From positions 1 through 6,812 of the forward strand of contig JAGXHD010000159.1 in NCBI GenBank assembly GCA_024636395.1: a stretch of 6,812 nt of DNA, in the 5' to 3' direction. This DNA is from Sulfitobacter sp. (GTDB lineage: Bacteria > Pseudomonadota > Alphaproteobacteria > Rhodobacterales > Rhodobacteraceae). A model generated the notes under the pieces. The model was not told the origin of the DNA. It was given only the letters and a program-made list of their open reading frames with translations, and did no database searches. Both the position numbers and the translations under genes were made by a program. Shown here in pieces: positions 1 to 5,684 of this stretch. The number at the start of each line of letters is the position of its first letter. The first letter of the stretch is position 1.

Positions 1-234
1 GCTGCCTTCTTTTGGAAGGTTCGCGGGGCTCAGATTGATTGTGATGCGCTTCGAGGGCAGGGCGATTGCCATGGAGGTGAGCGCCGTGCGCACACGGTCG
101 CGCGCTTCCGATACAGCCTTGTCCGGCAGGCCTACGATGGAGAAAGCGGGCAGCCCCGGTGTCACGGCGCATTGCACCTCAACCATGCGCGCATCGACCC
201 CCTGAAATGCGACGCTATAGGCGCGTGCCACCAT
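1..234 (-). CDS. comM: ComM/YifB-family Mg-chelatase-like AAA+ protein, N-terminal part only
   Basis: This is the first 78 codons of a gene running leftwards off the window; it is too truncated to show its ATPase domain. Translation from the ATG at 234 gives MVARAYSVAFQGVDARMVEV, then a segment with PGLPAFSIVGLPDKAVSEAR and, near the edge, KRITINLSPANLPKEGS. The IVGLPDxAVxESRxRV and ITVNLAPAxxxKEGs signatures are typical of the N-terminal (Lon S16-like) domain of ComM/YifB. Family members are hexameric helicase-like motors that promote branch migration of incoming DNA in natural transformation; in Rhodobacter capsulatus comM is needed for receiving gene-transfer-agent DNA. The start is preceded by a weak GGGGTGA-type ribosome site. 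The 105-base gap upstream contains CtrA-like boxes, suggesting independent, CtrA-dependent expression. The family call is confident; everything past residue 78 is unseen. Confidence 0.9.
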   Translation of the reverse strand, partial: MVARAYSVAFQGVDARMVEVQCAVTPGLPAFSIVGLPDKAVSEARDRVRTALTSMAIALPSKRITINLSPANLPKEGS

Positions 235-255
235 GCTTTCACCCCGTCCCTACCA

Positions 256-297
256 AGTGGTTAACGATAGAGTGGCAAGCGTTTAAGAATGGTTAAC
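256..297 (-). promoter_or_regulatory. Putative CtrA-binding boxes upstream of comM
   Basis: Two GTTAAC palindromes lie at 260-265 and 292-297, 32 bp apart (about three helical turns). Read towards comM, the distal one is TTAACCAT followed after 6 bases by another TTAA (283-286), and the proximal one is TTAACCAC. The consensus for the response regulator CtrA is TTAA-N7-TTAA with TTAACCAT as its strong half. The boxes are 26-63 bases upstream of the comM ATG. The half-site spacing is N6, one short of canonical, so this is a candidate only. The assignment rests on motif similarity and on the known CtrA control of competence genes in Rhodobacterales. Confidence 0.45.
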
Positions 298-339
298 GTG
301 TCTGAGGCTGACAAACTTTCCTGTTACTTTCAGGCTTTC

Positions 340-1017
340 CTAGAAGGGCCATGGCTTCGTCAACCCAGTGGGCGGATAGGGGAAAGGATCGTAGCTTTGC
401 TTGAGACCCTCGCTGCGCCACAGACGAAAGGCGGGGTCGCTCAGTGCGGTTTCACAATAGGTACGCGCGGCTTCCGAGACAGGCAGATCATAGCCGACAA
501 TTCGGGCGCAGACTGGGGCATAGAACGCGTCGGCGAGCGAATAGGCCCCGAACAGCCACGGACCTCCCGCGGACTTCTCGCGTGCATGGGCCCACAGTGT
601 TTCTACCCGCCTGAGGTCAGCGAGGACCGCCTCAGAGGGCTTGAAGCCAACATCCACATGAGCCAGCTGCATGGGGCAGCTGCCGCGCAACGCGCTGAAG
701 CTGGTGGTCATCTCGGCGCTGATGAAACGGGCGCGGATGCGCGCAGAGGGATCCGCAGGCCACATCGCGATATCCGGATGGCGCTCCGCCAAGGTTTCGG
801 CAATCGCCATCGTCTCGCCCACCACGTCGCCCTCGGGCGTGCGCAGGGCCGGAACGAGGCGTACGGGAGCGAGTGATGCCATGTCCTGCGCCATGGTGCC
901 TGCGTAGAGGCCAATATCGGCCTCCTGGAACGGCAGCCCGAATTTGTGCAGCATCAGCCAGCCGCGCAAAGACCAGCTCGAGAAGGTACGATCACCGATG
1001 AAGAGTGTGTATGTCAT
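340..1017 (-). CDS. Glutathione S-transferase family protein
   Basis: A 225-residue cytosolic protein with the standard two-domain GST layout. The N-terminal thioredoxin-like domain (about 1-80) carries the TFSSWSLRGW segment at 11-20, whose serines (13, 14 or 16) would occupy the position that activates the glutathione thiol in Ser-type GSTs. It also has the cis-proline motif VPAL at 55-58 and the gamma-glutamyl-binding GETMAIAE at 68-75, where most GSTs have E/Q-S. The helical C-terminal domain contains WLFGAYSLADAFYAPV at 154-169, with the conserved N-capping S160/D163 pair. The substrate cannot be told from sequence; roles in thiol conjugation, dehalogenation or maleylacetoacetate-like isomerisation are all possible. 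It lies 60 bases downstream of the histidine phosphatase gene on the same strand, so it could be the third gene of the cobU transcript, though no functional link to cobalamin is apparent. No strong ribosome site precedes the ATG. Confidence 0.88.
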   Translation of the reverse strand: MTYTLFIGDRTFSSWSLRGWLMLHKFGLPFQEADIGLYAGTMAQDMASLAPVRLVPALRTPEGDVVGETMAIAETLAERHPDIAMWPADPSARIRARFISAEMTTSFSALRGSCPMQLAHVDVGFKPSEAVLADLRRVETLWAHAREKSAGGPWLFGAYSLADAFYAPVCARIVGYDLPVSEAARTYCETALSDPAFRLWRSEGLKQSYDPFPYPPTGLTKPWPF

Positions 1018-1077
1018 GGGCCAAAGGCTTAGCGGGGGACGTGGAACCGCGCAAATTCATTCCTGTTCACAGATGCA

Positions 1078-1662
1078 TCACGGGAGATGATTGATCCGGT
1101 CCACCTCCCAGTGCTCCGGCCCGCGATGTTTGATTGTGGTGACGGAAATGTTGTCGATTTTATGGGCCATCGCGGCAGAGGCCGACACACCGAGCGCGCG
1201 TTGGACCTGTGTCAAAATAACGCCGAAATGCGCCACGGCGATGATATGAGCGCCAGCGTGTGTCGTGTTCATGCGGTCCACCACAGCGCTCACCCGTGCC
1301 ATGGTCTGGTTCCAGCTTTCGCCCTCCGGCGCCACGATATCGCCGGGCTTTTCCCAGAAATCGCGGCTCAGCTGCGGATCGCGCGCGGCCACGGCATCAA
1401 AGCGCATGCCGTCCCAGACACCGAAGTTGATTTCGCGCAGCGCAGGCTCATGCGGCAGGCGGGTGTGACCTTGGGCGGTGAGGGCATCGGCCGTATGCAC
1501 GGAGCGAATGAGATCTGAGGACACGATGAGCGCATCGGCAGGCAGATACGCCCGCACCCGATCGATGAGCGCGATGTCCGACAGATCGGCAGGCACATCG
1601 CGCCATCCGACAAAGGATTTTTCGTGTGTCGGTCCATGGCGGACCCAGTGCCAAGTGGTCAT
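1078..1662 (-). CDS. cobC: Histidine phosphatase family protein, probable alpha-ribazole phosphatase
   Basis: A 194-residue member of the phosphoglycerate-mutase-like histidine phosphatase superfamily. Visible active-site elements are the VRHGPT motif (residues 7-12, with H9 the expected phospho-acceptor), R53 in SSDLIRSVHTA, the acid E77 in LREINFGVWDG, and the second histidine H145 in VAHFGVIL, where most relatives have HGG. Members paired with cobU usually remove phosphate from alpha-ribazole-5'-phosphate (or adenosylcobalamin-5'-phosphate) in nucleotide-loop assembly of cobalamin, but sequence alone cannot exclude another phosphate ester. The start codon overlaps the cobU stop as ATGA, and a good Shine-Dalgarno AAAGGAG (1676-1670) sits 7 bases before it inside cobU, so the two genes are likely translationally coupled. 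That coupling is the main reason for the cobC assignment. In Pseudomonas denitrificans nomenclature cobC means a different enzyme. Confidence 0.72.
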   Translation of the reverse strand: MTTWHWVRHGPTHEKSFVGWRDVPADLSDIALIDRVRAYLPADALIVSSDLIRSVHTADALTAQGHTRLPHEPALREINFGVWDGMRFDAVAARDPQLSRDFWEKPGDIVAPEGESWNQTMARVSAVVDRMNTTHAGAHIIAVAHFGVILTQVQRALGVSASAAMAHKIDNISVTTIKHRGPEHWEVDRINHLP

Positions 1663-2180
1663 GGGAGTGCTCCTTTGAGGACTTGCGGAAGGCCCGCGAC
1701 GATCATCACGGCCAGATCGGCCTGCCGCGCGAGCGCGATGTTGAGGCGCCCTTGCGCCTCGCGGAAGGTGCGCGATATCTTATTGTCGGGCACGATGCCG
1801 TGGCCCACTTCGTTCGAGACGATCACCCATGGCGCGGCACAATCGCACAAGGCTGAAAGCAGTGCGCCGGTTGCCACATCGAGGTCGGCTTCGTCCATCA
1901 TTTGGTTGCTGAGCCACATGGTGGCACAATCGATCAAAACGCTGTCATATGCACTGAGTTTAGACAGCACCGGCCCGAGGTTCAGCGGTTCTTCCAAGGT
2001 ATTCCAGCGCGCATCACGCCGTTGTTTGTGCACCTTTACGCGGAAATTAATTTCGTCGTCTAAAATTCTGCCAGTTGCCAAGTAGTGCAGGTTCAAGTTG
2101 CTGGAATACAATAATCTTTCGGCCCACTCCGATTTCCCCGATGCGGCGCCCCCTAACACAAATGTCCCTTTAGGCAACAT
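1659..2180 (-). CDS. cobU: Bifunctional adenosylcobinamide kinase / adenosylcobinamide-phosphate guanylyltransferase
   Basis: A 173-residue CobU/CobP protein that phosphorylates adenosylcobinamide and then transfers GMP to give adenosyl-GDP-cobinamide, the activated lower-ligand acceptor in cobalamin synthesis. The P-loop GGAASGKS is at residues 10-17. The segment HKQRRDARWNTLEEP starts at H51, which matches the histidine guanylylated in Salmonella CobU. A Walker-B-like VLIDCATMWLSNQ follows, then SNEVGHGIVPDNKISRTFRE and the terminal VAGLPQVLKG, all family hallmarks. I chose the ATG at 2180, preceded by AAAAGG at 2195-2190 (9-base spacing), because the protein then begins just before the first beta strand as in relatives. 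An in-frame TTG at 2204 would add eight residues. The gene ends within a 4-base overlap with the histidine phosphatase. No cobalamin riboswitch fits in the 97 bases upstream. Confidence 0.93.
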   Translation of the reverse strand: MLPKGTFVLGGAASGKSEWAERLLYSSNLNLHYLATGRILDDEINFRVKVHKQRRDARWNTLEEPLNLGPVLSKLSAYDSVLIDCATMWLSNQMMDEADLDVATGALLSALCDCAAPWVIVSNEVGHGIVPDNKISRTFREAQGRLNIALARQADLAVMIVAGLPQVLKGALP

Positions 2181-2277
2181 TTTCACAAACCTTTTATGAA
2201 CCAAAGTGCACCTTGATGCGTAAACTTATCAAAGCGTCACCACAAGGTGACCTGCTGACACCAGGGAGACGGAACAT
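2181..2277. promoter_or_regulatory. Divergent cobU/rpoHII intergenic region with inverted repeat
   Basis: These 97 bases must hold the promoters of both leftward cobU and rightward rpoHII. The clearest structure is TTGAT (2213-2217), ten bases, then its exact complement ATCAA (2228-2232). The arms match FNR/CRP-type half-sites but the spacer is 10 rather than 4 bases, so the cognate regulator is unknown. A TAAACT at 2221-2226 resembles a sigma-70 -10 box, but no matching -35 stands at 17 bases. I did not find a convincing sigma-E (TGATC/TAAGA-like) or sigma-32 promoter. For rpoHII a good Shine-Dalgarno AGGGAG lies at 2263-2268, 9 bases before the ATG. Confidence 0.35.
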
Positions 2278-3156
2278 ATGGCAATGGGAACTGCGCAAGA
2301 TTTTTCACTCACTCGCACTGCGATGAAAGCAGAGCTGCTGGATGCCGAGACGGAGCTGAAACTAGCCTATGCGTGGCGCGATGAGCGGGATGAAGCTGCG
2401 TTGCACCGGCTGATCACAGCATACATGCGCTTGGCCATTTCGATGGCGTCAAAATTCAAGCGTTATGGCGCGCCGATGAACGATCTGATCCAAGAAGCAG
2501 GTCTCGGCCTGATGAAGGCTGCAGACAAGTTTGATCCTGACCGCGGCGTGCGTTTCTCGACCTATGCCGTTTGGTGGATCAAGGCCTCCATTCAAGATCA
2601 CGTGATGCGCAACTGGTCAATGGTGCGCACCGGATCCACGTCCTCTCAGAAGTCGCTGTTTTTCAACATGCGCCGCGTTCAGGCGCGGCTGGAGCGCGAA
2701 GCTGCATCCGCGGGCGAGACACTCGACCGTCATCAGCTACGTCAGTTGATCTCGACCGAAATTGGCGTGCCGTTGCACGACGTCGAGATGATGGAAGGGC
2801 GCCTGTCCGGCTCCGATTATTCCCTGAACGCTACTCAATCGGCAGAAGATGAAGGGCGTGAGTGGATTGATGCGCTCGAGGACGACAGCGCCCAAGCGGC
2901 GGAAAACGTCGAGCACAATCACGACACAAAACAGCTGCGCGAATGGCTTCTCACATCGATGGCCGCTCTAAATGAGCGCGAACAATTCATCGTGCGCGAG
3001 CGTAAGCTGCGCGATACGCCCAGAACACTCGAAAGTCTTGGTCAAGAGCTGAGCTTGAGCAAGGAGCGGGTACGCCAGCTTGAAGCGGCGGCGTTCCAGA
3101 AAATGCGTAAGTCGCTCGAGATGCAGTCACAGGAAGTTTTCCACTTCCTCACATGA
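2278..3156 (+). CDS. rpoH2: RNA polymerase sigma-32 family factor, RpoHII type
   Basis: A 292-residue group 3 sigma factor. Region 2 spans about 45-117: core-binding YMRLAISMASKF (49-60), LIQEAGLGLMKAADKFDP, and the -10 recognition/melting stretch RFSTYAVWWIKASIQ (92-106). An RpoH-box-like QKSLFFNMRR (124-133) marks the heat-shock sigma family; RpoHI proteins usually have QKKLFFNLR. Region 4 ends in a helix-turn-helix at about 249-279, with TLESLGQELSLSKERVRQLE recognising the -35 element. The divergence from RpoHI and the coaBC/dut neighbourhood favour RpoHII, which in Rhodobacter sphaeroides is induced through RpoE and activates singlet-oxygen and other oxidative-stress genes. That induction is known from relatives, and no clear RpoE promoter is visible here. 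The ATG at 2278 has a good ribosome site; M3 is a less likely alternative. Its stop overlaps the next start as ATGA. Confidence 0.92.
   Translation: MAMGTAQDFSLTRTAMKAELLDAETELKLAYAWRDERDEAALHRLITAYMRLAISMASKFKRYGAPMNDLIQEAGLGLMKAADKFDPDRGVRFSTYAVWWIKASIQDHVMRNWSMVRTGSTSSQKSLFFNMRRVQARLEREAASAGETLDRHQLRQLISTEIGVPLHDVEMMEGRLSGSDYSLNATQSAEDEGREWIDALEDDSAQAAENVEHNHDTKQLREWLLTSMAALNEREQFIVRERKLRDTPRTLESLGQELSLSKERVRQLEAAAFQKMRKSLEMQSQEVFHFLT
3131..3149 (+). promoter_or_regulatory. Perfect hairpin covering the likely ribosome site of the ChaN-like gene
   Basis: AGGAAGT at 3131-3137 pairs perfectly with ACTTCCT at 3143-3149 across a 5-base loop, only three bases before the ATG at 3153. The left arm contains AGGAAG, the only Shine-Dalgarno-like sequence near that start, at a long 16-base spacing that folding of the stem would shorten or hide. 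The element lies in the last codons of rpoHII. Ribosomes finishing rpoHII would open it, which fits translational coupling. There is no T-run, so it is not a standard terminator. Confidence 0.5.
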
Positions 3157-3956
3157 AGATTTTTTCTCCTAGAAAAATGAGCTTAAGCGCGGCCCTCTTG
3201 GCTGCGCTTTTTGCGTCAGGGGCGAACGCAGAAGTGCCGCAGGCCGCACTTGATGCCCAAATCGTGATCCTGGGCGAGCAGCATGACAACCCCGACCATC
3301 ACGCAAGACAGGCCAGATGGGTCGAGGCCTTGCAGCCAAAGGCACTGGTGTTCGAGATGTTGACACCCGCGCAATTGCGCGATGCACAGAAGCCTTGGCG
3401 AACGCAGGCCGAACTCGATGCCCTGCTCGGCTGGTCGCAAACCGATTGGCCTTCTTTCGAGATGTATTTCCCCATTTTTGCCGCCGCGCCGGATGCAACG
3501 CTCTTCGGCGCCGGTCTGACTCGCGCTGATCTGCGGGGCCCGTTGGCGGAACCGCTGTCGGATTATTATCTTGCTGATGTTTTTGGCCTCGACGACCCGG
3601 TGGATCCGGCAGAGCAGGCCGCCCGCGAAAAGCTACAGGCCGATGCGCATTGCGGCGCGCTGCCGGAGGAGATCCTGCCGATGATGGTCAATGCCCAGCG
3701 ACTGCGGGACGTGGCGCTCGCCGATGCCGCGCTCATTGCGCTCGAAAGGGTCGGCGGGCCCGTTGTGGTGATCACCGGCAACGGTCACGCCCGCACGGAT
3801 TGGGGTGCTCCGGCCCATATCGCCTATGCGGCACCCGACGTACGTGTTTTTGCGCTGGCGCAGGGAGAGGCCGGAGCCGATGTACAGGGTGCGTTTTCCC
3901 TCACGCTCGATGCGCCCGCGCCCGCGCGCGGTGATCCCTGCGCGGCGTTCAGGTAG
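3153..3956 (+). CDS. Exported ChaN-family (haem-binding uptake-like, Tiki superfamily) protein
   Basis: A 267-residue protein with a Sec-type signal peptide: basic start MKIFSPRK, hydrophobic LSAALLAALF and an ANA cleavage site after residue 26. There is no lipobox cysteine, so the product is probably periplasmic rather than a lipoprotein as in Campylobacter ChaN. The mature part shows the family signature LGEQHDNPDHH (40-50), then VFEML (66-70), HCGALPEEILPMMVNAQRLRD (166-186, including the ChaN-like C167, Q182 and R185-D186) and TGNGHARTDWGAP (208-220, H212). ChaN proteins (COG3016/DUF399) bind haem and have been linked to iron uptake; the wider Tiki/EreA/TraB-type fold also contains metalloproteases, so a hydrolytic function is possible. 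The gene begins in a 4-base overlap with rpoHII, implying co-expression with the stress sigma factor. It ends in tandem TAG stops, 69 bases before coaBC. An alternative start at M9 would leave a shorter signal peptide. Confidence 0.85.
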   Translation: MKIFSPRKMSLSAALLAALFASGANAEVPQAALDAQIVILGEQHDNPDHHARQARWVEALQPKALVFEMLTPAQLRDAQKPWRTQAELDALLGWSQTDWPSFEMYFPIFAAAPDATLFGAGLTRADLRGPLAEPLSDYYLADVFGLDDPVDPAEQAAREKLQADAHCGALPEEILPMMVNAQRLRDVALADAALIALERVGGPVVVITGNGHARTDWGAPAHIAYAAPDVRVFALAQGEAGADVQGAFSLTLDAPAPARGDPCAAFR

Positions 3957-4025
3957 TAGGGGTCTGGCGCTGTATCGAGCTGCGGCCTATGTTGCCCCTG
4001 CAATCGGCGAACCAAAGGGCGCAGC

Positions 4026-5222
4026 ATGCTGGCAGGTAAACGTATTCTTTTGATCATCGGCGGTGGGATTGCAGCGTTCAAATCGCTCGATCTGATCCGT
4101 CGTTTGCGGGAGCACGGCGCTACCGTCACTCCCGTTCTGACCCGTGCAGGCGAGGAGTTCGTGACCCCGCTTTCCGTATCCGCACTGGCCGGGAGCAAGG
4201 TCTACCGCGATTTGTTCGATCTCGGCGATGAAGCCGAGATGGGCCATATCCAGCTGAGCCGCGTGGCTGATCTGGTGGTGGTGGCCCCTGCCACGGCGGA
4301 TCTGATGGCAAAGATGGCGGGAGGATTGGCGAATGATCTGGCCTCGACGCTTCTGCTCGCCACCGATACGCCTGTGATGATCGTGCCTGCGATGAATGTG
4401 CGGATGTGGGAACACGCGGCGACGCAGCGCAATCTTGAAACCCTGCGCGGTGATGGTATCGCCGTGGTTGGACCCAATGATGGCGATATGGCTTGTGGGG
4501 AGCATGGCCCCGGCCGCATGTCCGAACCGATGGAAATCGTCAATGCAATTACGGCCTCCTGCTCCGCTGGCCCGCTCGCAGGTCGCAGCGTTCTGGTCAC
4601 GTCCGGTCCCACGCACGAGCCAATAGATCCTGTACGCTACATCGCCAACCGCTCCTCCGGGGCGCAGGGCACGGCGATTGCACGGGCGCTTGTCGCGCTG
4701 GGTGCACGTGTAGTTTTCGTGTCTGGTCCGGCAGATGTGCTACCGCCCTCCGGCGTAGAGTTGATCCGCGTACAGACCGCGATGCAGATGAAAGCCGCTG
4801 TGGAGGCGGCTCTTCCGGTTGATGCCGCGGTTTTCGCCGCGGCGGTTGCAGATTGGCGCGTCGCCACCGCATCCGATCGCAAACTGAAGAAAACCAAGGG
4901 TGGTCTGCCCGTTTTGGAATTTGCCGAAAACCCTGACATTTTGCACGGGGTGAGCCAGATGACGGCAGGTCGCCCGGCTCTCGTCGTGGGGTTCGCAGCC
5001 GAGACCGATGACGTGATCGAAAACGCGACTGCAAAGCGTTTGCGCAAGGGCTGTGACTGGATCGTGGCCAATGATGTCTCGCCCGCGACAGGAATCATGG
5101 GCGGTACGGAGAATGCTGTGACGCTGATCACGGACGCGGGGGCGGAAGCATGGCCGCGCATGGGCAAAGATGCCGTCGCGCAAAAGCTGGCCGCGCGGAT
5201 CGCCGATGCGATGAAGGTATGA
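4026..5222 (+). CDS. coaBC: Bifunctional phosphopantothenoylcysteine decarboxylase / phosphopantothenate-cysteine ligase
   Basis: A complete 398-residue CoaBC (Dfp), the cytosolic enzyme that couples 4'-phosphopantothenate to cysteine with CTP and then decarboxylates the product to 4'-phosphopantetheine for coenzyme A. The FMN-dependent CoaC half (about 1-178) shows GGGIAAFKS (12-20), active-site H74 in GHIQLSR, PAMNVRMW (121-128, N124) and the substrate-recognition clamp C157 in ACGEHGPGRM. The CoaB half shows VTSGPTHEPIDPVRYIANRSS with N208, AAVADWRV (273-280), KLKKTKGG (286-293, candidate catalytic lysine K289) and ENPDIL (301-306). Length is normal. The loop usually written RSSGKMG/KQG reads RSSGAQG here. 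The ATG is preceded by AAAGGG at 4014-4019 with 6-base spacing. Its stop overlaps the dut start as ATGA, so coaBC leads a coaBC-dut-moeB group, an order also familiar from other alphaproteobacteria. Confidence 0.97.
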   Translation: MLAGKRILLIIGGGIAAFKSLDLIRRLREHGATVTPVLTRAGEEFVTPLSVSALAGSKVYRDLFDLGDEAEMGHIQLSRVADLVVVAPATADLMAKMAGGLANDLASTLLLATDTPVMIVPAMNVRMWEHAATQRNLETLRGDGIAVVGPNDGDMACGEHGPGRMSEPMEIVNAITASCSAGPLAGRSVLVTSGPTHEPIDPVRYIANRSSGAQGTAIARALVALGARVVFVSGPADVLPPSGVELIRVQTAMQMKAAVEAALPVDAAVFAAAVADWRVATASDRKLKKTKGGLPVLEFAENPDILHGVSQMTAGRPALVVGFAAETDDVIENATAKRLRKGCDWIVANDVSPATGIMGGTENAVTLITDAGAEAWPRMGKDAVAQKLAARIADAMKV

Positions 5223-5680
5223 GTGATATCGCCATCCCCATGATGTGGGAGACCAAAGCTGACCGTTCGCTCGGTCTTCCAAGCTATGAAACACCGGGTG
5301 CCGCCGGCGCCGATCTGCGCGCAAATCTGCCCGGGGGGGAGCCGGTCGAGCTTGCTGCTGGTGCGCGGGTGCTGGTGCCCACGGGTCTGCGCCTCGCCAT
5401 TCCGTATGGCTACGAGGTCCAGATCCGGCCCCGCTCCGGTCTTGCGCTCAAGCATGGGATCACCCTGCCCAATAGTCCCGGCACGATCGACGCGGATTAT
5501 CGCGGCCCACTGGGAGTGATCTTGATGAACGCAGGCGATGCGCCGTTCATCATTACACACGGAATGCGCATCGCGCAGATGGTTGTCGCGCCTGTGGTGC
5601 AGGCTAGGTTCCAACACGTAGAAGCGTTGGACAAGACAGCGCGCGGTGAAGGGGGCTTTGGCTCCACCGGAACGGAGTAG
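5219..5680 (+). CDS. dut: Deoxyuridine 5'-triphosphate nucleotidohydrolase (dUTPase)
   Basis: A 153-residue trimeric-type dUTPase that hydrolyses dUTP to dUMP and pyrophosphate, keeping uracil out of DNA and feeding thymidylate synthesis. All five family motifs are present in order: I AGADLRA (29-35), II RPRSGLA (70-76), III around NSPGTIDADYRGP (85-97, with catalytic D91 and the uracil-pocket tyrosine Y94), IV RIAQMVV (117-123) and the C-terminal glycine-rich V RGEGGFGSTG (142-151) that closes over the nucleotide. I chose the ATG at 5219, which overlaps the coaBC stop as ATGA with GAAGG just before it. The resulting length and N-terminus (MSDIAIPMMW) fit the family; the reading frame stays open further upstream inside coaBC. 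Its stop abuts the ribosome site of the next gene. Confidence 0.97.
   Translation: MSDIAIPMMWETKADRSLGLPSYETPGAAGADLRANLPGGEPVELAAGARVLVPTGLRLAIPYGYEVQIRPRSGLALKHGITLPNSPGTIDADYRGPLGVILMNAGDAPFIITHGMRIAQMVVAPVVQARFQHVEALDKTARGEGGFGSTGTE
5674..5677 (+). promoter_or_regulatory. Ribosome-binding site selecting the TTG start of the MoeB-like gene
   Basis: GGAG within AACGGAG overlaps the end of dut and stands 7 bases before a TTG at 5685. The only longer in-frame start seen, GTG at 5646, has no Shine-Dalgarno, and no ATG is found before residue 17 of the TTG form, beyond the first membrane segment. This site therefore favours TTG 5685 as the start. Confidence 0.55.
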
Positions 5681-5684
5681 ACTT

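Noticed and set aside
328..345. Possible terminator after the GST gene (CCTG/CAGG pairing around 320-334)
   Set aside because: The stem is only 4 bp with a 7-base loop and no T-run in the transcribed direction.
289..876. Plus-strand open frame of 195 codons opposite the GST gene
   Set aside because: The opposite strand encodes a clear GST with conserved motifs. The start of this frame falls in the CtrA-like box region and has no ribosome site.
2198..2226. GAACC followed about 16 bases later by CGTAAA, resembling an ECF (EcfG/RpoE-like) promoter for rpoHII
   Set aside because: The -10 part does not match the expected GTT or TAAGA-like elements, and no TGATC-type -35 with proper spacing was found.
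2213..2232. FNR/CRP site reading of TTGAT...ATCAA
   Set aside because: FNR-type sites need a 4-base (CRP 6-base) spacer. Here it is 10, so I kept it only as an unassigned inverted repeat.
2181..2277. Cobalamin riboswitch upstream of cobU
   Set aside because: The 97-base gap is too short for the full element and no B12-box-like sequence (GCCACTG core) is seen.
3922..3931. CCGCGCGCGG palindrome near the end of the ChaN-like gene
   Set aside because: It lies in coding DNA for an Ala/Pro/Arg-rich tail and is explained by GC-rich codon choice; no T-run follows to suggest a terminator.
3987..4616. Minus-strand open frame of 209 codons opposite coaBC, rich in His and Arg
   Set aside because: Its composition is typical of an antisense shadow, and coaBC on the other strand is unambiguous.
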